Assembly (NCBI GenBank): GCA_035545735.1
Contig: DASZXS010000063.1
Span: 62,001 to 126,000 of the forward strand
Reading direction: 5' to 3'
Origin: JAJYKC01 sp035545735
GTDB lineage: Bacteria; Acidobacteriota; Terriglobia; Bryobacterales; Bryobacteraceae
DNA: 64,000 nt
Shown here in pieces: positions 51,357 to 60,612 of this stretch; positions within the stretch are counted from its first letter, which is position 1; every line of letters begins with the position of its first letter. Below the pieces are notes generated by a model. That model did not search any database and was not told the origin of the DNA. It worked only from the letters and a program-made list of their open reading frames with translations. The position numbers and the translations under genes were made by a program.

Positions 51357-52907
51357 ATGGAAGTCGAAACATCGGGAACCCCGGAAGCGCAGCACCCGGA
51401 ACGAGTGACGCGGCGTACCTTTGCGGGAGCCGCCGCGGCATTTTTGGTGGTTCCGCGCCATGTGCTCGGGGGACCGGGATATGTCGCGCCCAGCGACAAA
51501 ATCAACCTGGCCACCATCGGATTGGGGCGCCAGGGACAGGCCGTGATGATGGACCTGATGGCGCGGCCGGAAATTCAGGTGGTTTCCGTTTGTGACTGCA
51601 ACCGCGAAGCGCATAATTACGCGGAGTATGGGACGAACGACCTGTTGAAGATGTCTCGGAAGCTGCTTGGCCCAGGTTTCGAAAACTGGGGACAGGACCG
51701 CGCTTCGATCGGCGAGGCGCAGTTGACGCACACGTTCCACACGAGCCTGGGCATCGGCGGCCGTGAGCCTTCGAAGCGCCTGGTGGAAGCGTACTACGGC
51801 TCGCGGAAGGCGTCGGGAGATTACAAAGGTTGCAGCGCCTACAACGATTTCAGAGAGCTGCTGGAGAAAGAAACGGGAGTGGACGCGGTATACGTCGCCA
51901 CGCCCGACCACTGGCATGCTCCGATCTCCATTGCGGCGATGCGCAAGCGGAAACATGTGCTCTGTCAGAAGCCGATGACGCATTCGATCGGCGAGGCCCG
52001 GCGCGTCGCCCACGTGGCTCGCGAGATGAACGTCACCGCGTCGATTACCGTGAACAATCCGTCCTCGGCCCCGACGAAGTTGATTTCAAAATGGCTGGCG
52101 GATGGGGCGATCGGACGCGTCCATGAGGTGCATAACTGGTCTACCCGTCCGTATTGGGCGCAAGGTGTGGACCGGCCCAAGGAAGTTCAACCGGTCCCCG
52201 ACGGGCTCGATTGGGATCTGTGGCTCGGGCCCGCTCCGGAGCGGCCATTCAACAATGCTTATCTCCCCTTTGTGTGGCGCGGCTGGTACGATTTTGGCTG
52301 CGGTTCATTTGGAGATATGGGCTGCTACAGTTTTGCGGGCGTATTCAAGATCCTGGGGCTTACGCCCCCGGTGCGGGTGGAGGCGAGTTCCTCGGAATCC
52401 TACAATGAGACTTTCCCCAAGGCGTCCATCGTTACGTTGACGTTCCCCCCGCATGGCGGCCGCGGAGAAATTCGCATGTCCTGGTACGACGGCGGCTTGC
52501 GGCCTCCACGGCCCGAGGGCCTGCCGGAAAACGACCAGCGTCTGTTCGAAGGCGGCGAAGGAATCCTGTACCTGGGCGACAAGGGATTCCTGCTCGCCGG
52601 ATTTAACGGCAACAACCCACGCATCTATCCACACTCGGCGAAGTATACGGCGCCGCCCTCGCGGCGCGACGAACATGAGGAACCCGCCATCGACCAGTGG
52701 ATTGCGGCATGCAAAGGCGGCCCCAAACCGGTCGCCAGCTTCGAAACCGAGGCGCCGGTGACCGAGGCGTTCCTGCTTGGCTGTTTAGCCCAGCGCTTTC
52801 CCGGCCAACTGCTTGAGTGGGATAGCGCGAACATGCGGCTAACCAGTCCGGAAAAACTGAACGAGTACGTGGATCCGCCGTATCGCAGCGCCTACGCGAC
52901 GCCTTAG
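51357..52907 (+). CDS. Tat-exported Gfo/Idh/MocA family oxidoreductase
   Basis: 516 residues. A short leader ends in VTRRTFAGAAAAFLVVP, a Tat signal, so the folded, NAD(P)-loaded enzyme is exported. The Rossmann start INLATIGLGRQGQAVMM follows, then VDAVYVATPDHWHAPISIAAMRKRKHVLCQKPMTHSIGEAR, the cofactor/substrate segment. The C-terminal domain has WRGWYDFGCGSFGDMGCYSF. AGGAGG lies about eight bases before the ATG. This group is common in acidobacteria and planctomycetes for sugar or inositol oxidation. Its stop overlaps that of the convergent DUF1015 gene by four bases. Confidence 0.92.
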   Translation: MEVETSGTPEAQHPERVTRRTFAGAAAAFLVVPRHVLGGPGYVAPSDKINLATIGLGRQGQAVMMDLMARPEIQVVSVCDCNREAHNYAEYGTNDLLKMSRKLLGPGFENWGQDRASIGEAQLTHTFHTSLGIGGREPSKRLVEAYYGSRKASGDYKGCSAYNDFRELLEKETGVDAVYVATPDHWHAPISIAAMRKRKHVLCQKPMTHSIGEARRVAHVAREMNVTASITVNNPSSAPTKLISKWLADGAIGRVHEVHNWSTRPYWAQGVDRPKEVQPVPDGLDWDLWLGPAPERPFNNAYLPFVWRGWYDFGCGSFGDMGCYSFAGVFKILGLTPPVRVEASSSESYNETFPKASIVTLTFPPHGGRGEIRMSWYDGGLRPPRPEGLPENDQRLFEGGEGILYLGDKGFLLAGFNGNNPRIYPHSAKYTAPPSRRDEHEEPAIDQWIAACKGGPKPVASFETEAPVTEAFLLGCLAQRFPGQLLEWDSANMRLTSPEKLNEYVDPPYRSAYATP

Positions 52908-54136
52908 AGCTTATAGATGGTCAGGCCGCTCAGGAGCTTGGGGTAGAAGTCGGTCGATTTCTGGGGCATCACGCCGCCGCTGAACGCGATTTCAGCGACC
53001 TGCTGGATGCCAACCGGCTCCAGCAAAAACGCCGCTTGCGCCCCTCCGGCCTCGACCGCTTCGAACGCCGAATCCAGCCCGCGGACGTAATGCACGTTCT
53101 TTTCTTCCCGCACGTCTGCTTCGCTGATGCCCAGAGTTTCGCCCAGAAGCCGGGTGTGCAGGACTTGCACATCCAGCTCACCGGCCTCGCGCGGCTTTTC
53201 GAACAAGTGAATTCCCCCGGATCCCGGGAGCGCGATGCCGATGCGAACCCGATCGGGGGCGGCATGCCCGAAGATATCGCGCAATTCGCTTAACGACCGG
53301 AGCCGCCGCGCGCCGACGGACGCGATAAACCGGGCGGCGTCGAAAGCGGCGAGTCCATGCACCAGGCGGTGTGTGGCGAGAATGGTGAGGCCGGGCGAGT
53401 TCATATTGACGAACGTCATCATCACCCGATCCGCGCCGGTAAGAGTCGGATTGTCCTTTCCGAACGCGAGAGCGGTTTCGTAACGGTGATGTCCATCCGC
53501 AATCAGGAGTTTCCGGTCCGCCATCGCACTGACTATGGAATGGATGCGCGCCGGGGTCGAGATGCGCCAGAGGCGATGCACTACCTTGTATTCATCCTCG
53601 ACGACCGCGTCGGCGGGACAGGCGGCGGCTTCGTCCAGCAGCGCGTCAACGGCGAGCCCGGCATCGTCGTACAACATGAAAATCTGTCCGAAGTGTGCGT
53701 GAGTGTGCCGCAGCAGTTCCATGCGGTCCTTCTTCGGACCAGACAACGTCTGCTCGTGACGGTGCACAACACCGGCGCTGTATTCCTCGAGCGCGCCCAG
53801 TCCTATGAACCCCTTGCGCACACGCCGCTCTCCGCTGTCGGGAACGGTGAACTCCTGAAAATAGGCGTACAGGCTGGGAGAATCTTCGCGAGCGAGAACG
53901 CCGGAGAGAATCCATTCTTGCAGCAACCCGGACGCGCGCGTGTAGACGTTGTTCGAGTCATCGTCCGCGGGAAAGCGCTCGCCCAAAAGAACACGCACCA
54001 GGTTGTAGGGACTCGCGGCAAGATAGTGAGCCCGCATTGCGGGCGAAATCTTGTCGTAAGGCTGTGTAACCAGCTTGGACAAGGGGCCCGCCGAGTGCGC
54101 GTAGCGATAGGGTTCGAACGGATAGACGCGTGCCAT
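52904..54136 (-). CDS. DUF1015 family protein
   Basis: 410 residues matching the conserved DUF1015 family: VTQPYDKISPAMRAHYLAASPYNLVRV near the start, the motif IADGHHRYETALAF, HRLVHGLAAF, and FLLEPVGIQQVAEIAFSGGVMPQKSTDFYPKLLSG at the end. The family is widespread and has no firmly assigned reaction. It starts seven bases downstream of lgt and continues the ileS-lspA-lgt run, but that order alone does not give a function. Confidence 0.9.
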   Translation of the reverse strand: MARVYPFEPYRYAHSAGPLSKLVTQPYDKISPAMRAHYLAASPYNLVRVLLGERFPADDDSNNVYTRASGLLQEWILSGVLAREDSPSLYAYFQEFTVPDSGERRVRKGFIGLGALEEYSAGVVHRHEQTLSGPKKDRMELLRHTHAHFGQIFMLYDDAGLAVDALLDEAAACPADAVVEDEYKVVHRLWRISTPARIHSIVSAMADRKLLIADGHHRYETALAFGKDNPTLTGADRVMMTFVNMNSPGLTILATHRLVHGLAAFDAARFIASVGARRLRSLSELRDIFGHAAPDRVRIGIALPGSGGIHLFEKPREAGELDVQVLHTRLLGETLGISEADVREEKNVHYVRGLDSAFEAVEAGGAQAAFLLEPVGIQQVAEIAFSGGVMPQKSTDFYPKLLSGLTIYKL

Positions 54137-54143
54137 GTGAGGT

Positions 54144-54923
54144 TTATTCTAGCGAAGCCGTACGCGCCGGCGAGCGCAGCAGCCATAGCCCCAGCGCCAG
54201 CGTGCCGAGCGAGATCCACTGCGTGAGCGAAAGGCCGAATTCGAGTGATTGCTCATGATTCCGAACAAACTCGATCAGGAAGCGCGCCGTCGAGTACAGC
54301 AACAGATACCAACCGAACACTTCGCCGTTGCGATGAGGTTTGTGAATGCGCCGCCACAGAATCCAGAAAATGATCAGGTTGATCGCGGACTCATAGAGTT
54401 GCGTCGGATGTAGGGGAACGTTCAGAGGCACGTCGGTAAGGGCATGCGCCTCGGGCCGGGTGAACGTAATCGCCCAAGGCAGGCTGGTCGGTTTGCCCCA
54501 ACAGCAGCCGGCCGAAAAGCAGCCTACTCGTCCGATAGAGTGGCCGAGAGACAGCCCCGGAGCGAACGCGTCGAACGTCTTTCCGAATGGCAGGTGGTTG
54601 TGACGGAGGTAAAGAATTGCCGTGACGAATGCCAGCAGAAAGCCGCCTTGGTAGACACCGGCGGCCTGGAGTGTTTCGACAGAAAAGATCCGGTCCGGAT
54701 GGTCCCAGTACTCCTGAAAATCGAAGAGGAACATGAACAGCTTGCCGCCGAGAAGACCGGCAAGGGCGCAATAAACGGCGAGGTTGCTGATCTTTTCGGC
54801 AGGCAGTTTTTCCAGCCGTGCGAGCTTCACCGTAATCCAAAGCCCGGCGAGGAAGGCGATGGCCACCAGCACGCCATAGGTGGGGAGAAAAAAGCTCCCG
54901 GCGGAGATGAGCTTAGGAAACAT
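54144..54923 (-). CDS. lgt: prolipoprotein diacylglyceryl transferase
   Basis: 259 residues with about seven membrane segments. It attaches diacylglycerol to the lipobox cysteine of prelipoproteins. Visible: YGVLVAIAFLAGLWITVKLA, the Lgt core LSLGHSIGRVGCFSAGCCWGKPTSLPWAITF with the conserved arginine and HPTQLYESAINLIIFWILW, and FLIEFVRNHEQ. Its ATG lies 11 bases inside the lspA coding region, so the two are translationally coupled. Lgt and LspA catalyse successive steps of lipoprotein maturation. Confidence 0.95.
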   Translation of the reverse strand: MFPKLISAGSFFLPTYGVLVAIAFLAGLWITVKLARLEKLPAEKISNLAVYCALAGLLGGKLFMFLFDFQEYWDHPDRIFSVETLQAAGVYQGGFLLAFVTAILYLRHNHLPFGKTFDAFAPGLSLGHSIGRVGCFSAGCCWGKPTSLPWAITFTRPEAHALTDVPLNVPLHPTQLYESAINLIIFWILWRRIHKPHRNGEVFGWYLLLYSTARFLIEFVRNHEQSLEFGLSLTQWISLGTLALGLWLLRSPARTASLE

Positions 54924-55419
54924 GGCCGGAGTCTACCTGTCGCGGACGGCGTGAGCGCCACATATCGATAAACAAGAGCCCTGCGCCCACGGTGATGCAG
55001 CTATCGGCGACGTTGAACGCGGGGAAGTAATGGCTACCGGCGTAGACCTCGATGAAATCGGTAACCGTCTGAAAGATCGCCCGGTCCACGAGATTGCCAA
55101 ACGCCCCGCCCAGGATGAGCGACAACGCCGTACGCAGCAGCGTGTTACCCGCCACTGCCCCGGTAAGCAGCAGATAAACGAGAAAGACCACCGCAATGGA
55201 GGAAATACCAAGGAGTACAATATCCCGCCACATACCGGTGGTATCCGCGAACATGCTGAAGGCGACGCCGGGATTCTCCGCATGCACGATATTGAAGAAC
55301 CCGGGAATCACCTCGATCACGCGGCCGTCCGGAACACTTGCGCGGAGCGCTACCTTGCTCGCCTGGTCCAGAATCACGGCGCAGGCGGCAATGAGGAAAG
55401 AATAGATCTTCGCGGTCAT
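54913..55419 (-). CDS. lspA: lipoprotein signal peptidase
   Basis: 168 residues, four membrane helices. It is the aspartic protease that removes lipoprotein signal peptides after Lgt acts. The catalytic aspartates sit in GGAFGNLVDRAIFQTVTDF and FPAFNVADSCITVGAGLLF. The frame is open well upstream into ileS, but the family starts at MTAKIYSFLIAACAVILDQASK, so ATG 55419 is used. It begins 19 bases after the ileS stop and overlaps lgt. Confidence 0.95.
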   Translation of the reverse strand: MTAKIYSFLIAACAVILDQASKVALRASVPDGRVIEVIPGFFNIVHAENPGVAFSMFADTTGMWRDIVLLGISSIAVVFLVYLLLTGAVAGNTLLRTALSLILGGAFGNLVDRAIFQTVTDFIEVYAGSHYFPAFNVADSCITVGAGLLFIDMWRSRRPRQVDSGHVS

Positions 55420-55438
55420 CGTGTCCCAGACGCCGAAA

Positions 55439-58246
55439 TCATGCCGGCCGCAAAACTTCGCGCACGGCTTCGCTACAGGCCCCACAGATTCCAGGAAATT
55501 CGGTGTCTGTACCGACATCGTGCAGATATTTCCAGCAGCGCTCACACTTCTGGCCGCTGGCGCGCTCGACTGTTGGCCCGGCAACCGCGCCATCCAACGC
55601 CACCTCGGAGACGATGAAGAGCGCGGGCAGATCCGCCGCGTACTCCTCCAACAGAGGCTCGCTGGCCAGGCGGACCCGGGCTTCGAGCGACGAACCAATG
55701 ATCTTCTTGACGTCGCGCGCGTCGGCGAGCACTTTTAGAACCTCGTCGCGCACCTGCATCAGGCGATCCCAATTTTTCAGGCGGCCGCGCTGCTCCGGGG
55801 TCATTCCGCCCGTTAGTTCATCCGGTTCGGGGAAGAGCGCGGCATGGACGCTTTCCGGAGCGTCGCCGGGCTTGCGGAGATAGCTCCAAATCTCTTCCGC
55901 CGTGAAGGCCAGAAGAGGCGCCAGCAGGCGCACCAGCGCGTAGGTGATCCGGTAGAGTGCGGTTTGGGCGCTGCGCCTCGCTACCGACCGCGGCGCTGTG
56001 GTGTAGAGCCGGTCACGGATAATGTCGAAGTACACGGCGCTGAGATCCGTGGTAGCGAAGGCATACACCGCGTGGTAGACCTTGTGAAACGCGAATTCGC
56101 GATACCAGCGGAGGCAACGGCTCACCAGGTCTTCGGCGCGCGCCAGAATCCACTGGTCGATTTCGACCATGTCAACGGCGTCAACCGCGTCGTGGACCGG
56201 GTCGAATCCGTCGAGGTTTCCGAGGCCGTAGCGAAACGTGTTGCGGAGCTTGCGATATGCCTCCGAGAGACGCGTCAGGATGGTGGAGGAAAGCGTCACA
56301 TCCTCGGTAAACTCGACGGACGCAACCCAAAGGCGCAATACATCGGCGCCATATTGTTTAATGACGTCTTCGGGCTCGACGCCATTGCCGAGCGATTTTG
56401 ACATGGCGCGCCCTTGCTCATCCAGCGTCCAGCCTACCGTGGCGCAACCGCGATACGGAGCGCCGCCCTTCAATCCGACGCCCACCAGCAGCGAGCTCTG
56501 AAACCACCCGCGATATTGGTCGCCGCCTTCGATATACATGTCGGAAGGCCATGGCAGGCCATTTTCGGGTTTTAGGACGGCCAGATGGCTGCAGCCGGAA
56601 TCGAACCAGACATCGAGAATGTCCGTTTCCTTTTTAAACTCCGCCCCACCACAGCGATGGCACTTCACTCCCTCGCCGATCAACTCGGCGGCGGATTTGT
56701 CGTACCAGACGTCGGCCGTATGCTCCGCGAAGAGTTTCACCACGCGATCGAGAATTTCCCGGTCGGTCAGCGTCTCGTTGCACGCCTGGCAATAGAACAC
56801 CGGAATGGGGACGCCCCAGACGCGCTGGCGTGATATGCACCAGTCCGGGCGAGAGGAAACCATGTTCGCGATGCGCTCCTCCCCCCAGCGAGGATGCCAT
56901 TTCACCTGCTGGATGGCGCGGAGAGCGCGGCCTCGGAGGTCGTTCCGGTCCATGCCGATGAACCATTGGTCGGTGGCGCGAAAGATCGTGGCGTTATGGC
57001 AGCGCCAGCAGTGAGGGTAGCTGTGCGAAATGTTCTCCTGGGCTACCAGCGCTCCGCGCGACTTTAAGATTCCGGTGACGAGCGGGTTTCCTTCCCAGAT
57101 GGTTTTCCCGATCAATTCTTCGGGCAATTCGCCGGATGCCCCTTCGGCCCGGTAGAAGCGGCCAGCCGCATCGACCGGGCAATAGACCGCCAGTCCGTAT
57201 CGAACGCCGGTCACGTAATCTTCCTGTCCGTGGCCGGGGGCGGTGTGGACGGCCCCGGTGCCCTGTTCGAGCGTCACATAGTCCGCGAGCATGCCGATGG
57301 AATCGCGGTCGAGAAAGGGATGCCGGAACACCGCGCCTTCCAGCTTCGCGCCGGGAAAGGCGGCGATGACGTTCGGCTCCGGCCAGTTGCACTTTTCGGC
57401 GGTGGCTTTGAGGAGTTCAAGAGCAACGATGTAAACTTCACCGTCCACTTCGGCGGCTACATATTCGAAACGCGGGTGGTAGGCGATGCCGAGGTTGGCG
57501 GGGATGGTCCAGGGAGTGGTGGTCCAGATCAGGCCGTAGACCTTTCGGCCGGCGAGCGCGGGGTCGATTTCCGACGGGTCGCTCGAAAGCGCGAAGCGGA
57601 CCCAGATCGTGGGGCTGGTATGGTCGTGGTACTCCACTTCGGCCTCGGCCAGCGCGGTACGGTCATGGGGACACCAATTCACTGGCTTGAGGCCCTTGTA
57701 AACATATCCCTTATCGAGAAAATCGACGAAGGCCCCGGCGATCACCGATTCGTAGCCGGCGCTCATCGTCGAGTAATAATCTTCCCAGCGCCCGAAGATA
57801 CCGAGCCGGATGAAAGCGCGGCGCTGAAGATCGACGTATTTGTCGGCGTACTTGCGGCAGGCGCGGCGAATCTGAGCCGTGGTCATCTGCGCTTTTTTAG
57901 CGCCCAACTCGTTGTCGATTTTGATCTCGATGGGCAGGCCGTGGCAGTCCCAGCCGGGGACATAGGGGGCGTCGAAGCCTTCCATCGTCTTCGACTTCAC
58001 AATGAAGTCTTTCAAGAGCTTATTCAGCGCATGGCCGAGATGAATATTCCCGTTGGCGTAGGGCGGCCCGTCGTGCAGGACGTACATGGGGCGGCCGGCT
58101 CGCGTCTCGCGGATGCGCCGGTAAACCTCGCCGGATTCCCAACGCGCAAGCGTCTTCGGCTCGGTTTGAGGCAGGTTGGCTTTCATTGGGAAGGCCGTCT
58201 TCGGAAGATTGACGGTCTTCTTGAGGTCGGGTTTAGTGGACTCCAT
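55439..58246 (-). CDS. ileS: isoleucyl-tRNA synthetase
   Basis: 935 residues, normal length. Class I signatures are HIGH as NIHLGHALNK in DGPPYANG..., and KMSKS as GRAMSKSLGNGVEP. The editing domain lies between (TTTPWTIPANLGIAYHPRFEY, GTGAVHTAPGHGQEDY). A C-terminal zinc finger CERCWKYLHDVG...FPGICGACSEAV belongs to the bacterial type that uses FPG. ATG 58246 starts MESTKPDLKKTVNLPKTAFP. It is the first gene of the ileS-lspA-lgt-DUF1015 run, a common arrangement of ileS and lspA. I see no T-box leader upstream. Confidence 0.97.
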   Translation of the reverse strand: MESTKPDLKKTVNLPKTAFPMKANLPQTEPKTLARWESGEVYRRIRETRAGRPMYVLHDGPPYANGNIHLGHALNKLLKDFIVKSKTMEGFDAPYVPGWDCHGLPIEIKIDNELGAKKAQMTTAQIRRACRKYADKYVDLQRRAFIRLGIFGRWEDYYSTMSAGYESVIAGAFVDFLDKGYVYKGLKPVNWCPHDRTALAEAEVEYHDHTSPTIWVRFALSSDPSEIDPALAGRKVYGLIWTTTPWTIPANLGIAYHPRFEYVAAEVDGEVYIVALELLKATAEKCNWPEPNVIAAFPGAKLEGAVFRHPFLDRDSIGMLADYVTLEQGTGAVHTAPGHGQEDYVTGVRYGLAVYCPVDAAGRFYRAEGASGELPEELIGKTIWEGNPLVTGILKSRGALVAQENISHSYPHCWRCHNATIFRATDQWFIGMDRNDLRGRALRAIQQVKWHPRWGEERIANMVSSRPDWCISRQRVWGVPIPVFYCQACNETLTDREILDRVVKLFAEHTADVWYDKSAAELIGEGVKCHRCGGAEFKKETDILDVWFDSGCSHLAVLKPENGLPWPSDMYIEGGDQYRGWFQSSLLVGVGLKGGAPYRGCATVGWTLDEQGRAMSKSLGNGVEPEDVIKQYGADVLRLWVASVEFTEDVTLSSTILTRLSEAYRKLRNTFRYGLGNLDGFDPVHDAVDAVDMVEIDQWILARAEDLVSRCLRWYREFAFHKVYHAVYAFATTDLSAVYFDIIRDRLYTTAPRSVARRSAQTALYRITYALVRLLAPLLAFTAEEIWSYLRKPGDAPESVHAALFPEPDELTGGMTPEQRGRLKNWDRLMQVRDEVLKVLADARDVKKIIGSSLEARVRLASEPLLEEYAADLPALFIVSEVALDGAVAGPTVERASGQKCERCWKYLHDVGTDTEFPGICGACSEAVREVLRPA

Positions 58247-58373
58247 TCGTGTGTCTTTGCCTCTATGGTACCGAATAGGGGTTAGGAGGCACCCGGACGC
58301 TGAATCGAGCTATGTAGAATGGGGCAAAAGAGATGCCGCACCTGCCGCTCATTTCGTCCCAAGGGGCTCGCCG

Positions 58374-59402
58374 GTGAGCACGGTTCTTGTTACGGGCGGA
58401 ACCGGCTTTCTTGCCAGCCATGCCGTCCTTCAGCTCTTGGCCGCGGGGTACCGGGTGCGAACCACGGTTCGTAGTCTGACGCGCGAACGCGATCTGCTCG
58501 CCATGCTGAAAGAAGGCGGCGCGGAACCGGGCGGCCGGTTGTCGGTCGTCGCCGCCGATCTCGAAAGCGAAGCGGGCTGGCCGGAAGCCGCCGCCGGGTG
58601 TGAGTATGTACTTCACGTCGCTTCGCCTTTCCCGCCGAATGTTCCCCGGCATGAGGACGAGTTGATCGTGCCCGCGCGTGACGGCGCGCTTCGCGTCCTG
58701 CGAGCCTCCCGGGACGCCGGCGTCAGGCGCGTCGTCCTGACTTCTTCCTTCGCGGCGGCCGGTTATGGCCATCCGCCCAGGGAAACTCCGTTCGATGAAA
58801 CCAGTTGGGCGGATATCAGCCACGGCGGCGTAACCACCTACGTGAAGTCGAAAACGCTCGCCGAACGCGCCGCCTGGGATTCCGTTGCAAAAGAAGGCGG
58901 GGGCCTCGAACTGGCCGTCATCAATCCCGTCGGCATCTTCGGCCCGGTCCTCGGACCCGACTATTCGACGTCCATCGCGCTGGTGCGGCGTTTGATGGAG
59001 GGCGGCATGCCTGGATGCCCGCGGCTTTATTTCGGCGTCGTGGATGTGCGCGATGCCGCTGCGCTACATCTCCTCGCCATGACGCATCCTGCCGCCAAAG
59101 GCGAACGCTTCCTCGCCGTTGCGGGCGATTTCATGTCCGTGCAGGACATCGCCAGGGTGTTGAGGGCTCAGATGGGCGCTGCGGGAGGAAAAGTTCCCGT
59201 GCGCCAACTTCCCAATTGGCTGGTGCGGCTCGCCGCTCTTCGCGACCCCGGAGTGCGGCAGTTCGTGCCCGAACTGGGCAAGAGGAAAAATGCCACGAGC
59301 GAAAAAGCCCGGCGCGTGCTCGGATGGACGCCGCGCTCGAACGAAGAGGCCATCGTCGCCACCGCCGAAAGCCTGATGCGCCTCGGCCTGCTCAACGGTT
59401 AA
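58374..59402 (+). CDS. NAD(P)-dependent epimerase/dihydroflavonol-reductase-like protein
   Basis: 342 residues of the extended SDR family. Visible: TVLVTGGTGFLASHAVLQLLAAGYRV, CEYVLHVASPFPPN, the active site VVLTSSFAAAGYG with YVKSKTLAE as YxxxK, INPVGIFGPVLGPD, and VVDVRDAAALHL. It resembles the dihydroflavonol-4-reductase-like group reducing ketones or aldehydes; substrate unknown. The frame is open further upstream, but GTG 58374 begins the Rossmann motif and follows AAGGGG. It is divergent from ileS. Confidence 0.88.
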   Translation: MSTVLVTGGTGFLASHAVLQLLAAGYRVRTTVRSLTRERDLLAMLKEGGAEPGGRLSVVAADLESEAGWPEAAAGCEYVLHVASPFPPNVPRHEDELIVPARDGALRVLRASRDAGVRRVVLTSSFAAAGYGHPPRETPFDETSWADISHGGVTTYVKSKTLAERAAWDSVAKEGGGLELAVINPVGIFGPVLGPDYSTSIALVRRLMEGGMPGCPRLYFGVVDVRDAAALHLLAMTHPAAKGERFLAVAGDFMSVQDIARVLRAQMGAAGGKVPVRQLPNWLVRLAALRDPGVRQFVPELGKRKNATSEKARRVLGWTPRSNEEAIVATAESLMRLGLLNG

Positions 59403-59410
59403 TCTCGCCG

Positions 59411-59428
59411 CGTTCGGCGCCGCGAACG
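59411..59428. other. hairpin after the epimerase gene
   Basis: CGTTCG-GCGCCG-CGAACG, eight bases after the stop, can form a 6-bp stem with a 6-base loop. There is no T-run after it, so a terminator role is only possible. Confidence 0.25.
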
Positions 59429-59498
59429 AACAGCCAGGTTCTTGCGTTAAGATCGGTGATGATTTTTTCGACATTCCCATAAACAAAAAGGAAGCCAC

Positions 59499-60608
59499 AT
59501 GTTCCGTCTTCTTGGCATAACGCTGCTGGCCAGTCTCGCCGCTGGCATCAACCCGGCCATGGCGGCGCGCCCCACGCCGCCCACGCGCGATCCTCATTCA
59601 CCTGGTTACGTCAAGGCGAAGGAGTTGCCGGACGGAGTCAATGCCCCGGCGAAGTCCGACGGAAACTTCATCCTCGGCCCGACGCACAATCCGGCGCCGG
59701 AGATGACAGTGCGGGAAAGCGTACCGCATGGAACCGTCTCGACGTTCGTCATGAATTCGGCCGACAGCAAGATCTATCCCGGCATCACGCGCGAGCCCAA
59801 CACCTTCGGCACACCCGATCCCAACGACCCGGCGAAGCTGATCGTCACCACCAGCCACGCCGCGCCCTATACCCGGCGGGTCACCGTATATGTTCCGAAG
59901 CAATACATTCCCGGTACCCCCGCGCCTTTCATCGTTGGAGCGGACGGGCCGGACCAGGCCCTGTTCACCGCGCTCGACAACCTGATCGCGGAACGCCGCG
60001 TACCCACAATGATCGCGATTTCCATCAGCAATGGAGGCGGCGACGCGCAGGGAAGCCAGCGCGGTCTTGAATACGACACCATGTCCGGCCGCTATGCGGA
60101 ATTTGTCGAAACCGAGGTGCTGCCGCTCGTGGAGAAACAATTCAACGTAACGCTCACCAAGGATCCTGATGGCCGGGCGACCATGGGCGGCAGTTCCGGA
60201 GGTTCGTGCGCGCTGATCATGGCGTGGTATCACCCGGAGTGGTACCACCGCGTATTGACCTATTCCGGCACCTACGTGAACCAGCAGTGGCCGTCGAATC
60301 CAGACACTCCTCACGGCGCGTGGGAGTTTCACGAGCGCCTCATCCCCGGTTCGCCGGCAAAGCCGATTCGTATCTGGATGGAAGTCGGGGATAGGGACCT
60401 CTATAATCCGAACAGCATGCGCGACAATATGCACGACTGGGTAGTCGCCAACGAGAATATGGCCAAGGTACTCGCGGCCAAGGGCTATCACTACCAATTC
60501 GTATTCGCGCGGAATGCCGGGCACACGGACCGCGCGGTGAAGCAGCAGACTCTGCCTGAAGCGCTCGAATATGTATGGCAGGGCTACCGGGCGGTGAAGC
60601 GCCGGTAA
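59499..60608 (+). CDS. secreted esterase (EstD/enterochelin-esterase-like alpha/beta hydrolase)
   Basis: 369 residues: signal peptide MFRLLGITLLASLAAGINPAMAA, an N-terminal linker, then an esterase domain with YTRRVTVYVPKQYIP, PTMIAISISNGGG, the nucleophile in RATMGGSSGGSCALIMAW, acid Asp near WMEVGDRDLYN and the His in FARNAGHTDRAVKQQTLPEALEYVW. The pattern is that of Fes/esterase D proteins, here exported. Substrates may be plant- or polymer-derived esters; this is inference. AAGGAAG lies about six bases before the ATG. It converges with the frameshifted dehydrogenase. Confidence 0.87.
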   Translation: MFRLLGITLLASLAAGINPAMAARPTPPTRDPHSPGYVKAKELPDGVNAPAKSDGNFILGPTHNPAPEMTVRESVPHGTVSTFVMNSADSKIYPGITREPNTFGTPDPNDPAKLIVTTSHAAPYTRRVTVYVPKQYIPGTPAPFIVGADGPDQALFTALDNLIAERRVPTMIAISISNGGGDAQGSQRGLEYDTMSGRYAEFVETEVLPLVEKQFNVTLTKDPDGRATMGGSSGGSCALIMAWYHPEWYHRVLTYSGTYVNQQWPSNPDTPHGAWEFHERLIPGSPAKPIRIWMEVGDRDLYNPNSMRDNMHDWVVANENMAKVLAAKGYHYQFVFARNAGHTDRAVKQQTLPEALEYVWQGYRAVKRR

Positions 60609-60612
60609 AAGC

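Noticed and set aside
55420..55698. N-terminal extension of LspA
   Set aside because: It lies over the ileS zinc-finger region and lacks LspA features; ATG 55419 gives the standard start.
58247..58373. T-box or riboswitch upstream of ileS
   Set aside because: I see no T-box core, stem I pattern or terminator/antiterminator pair in this short gap.
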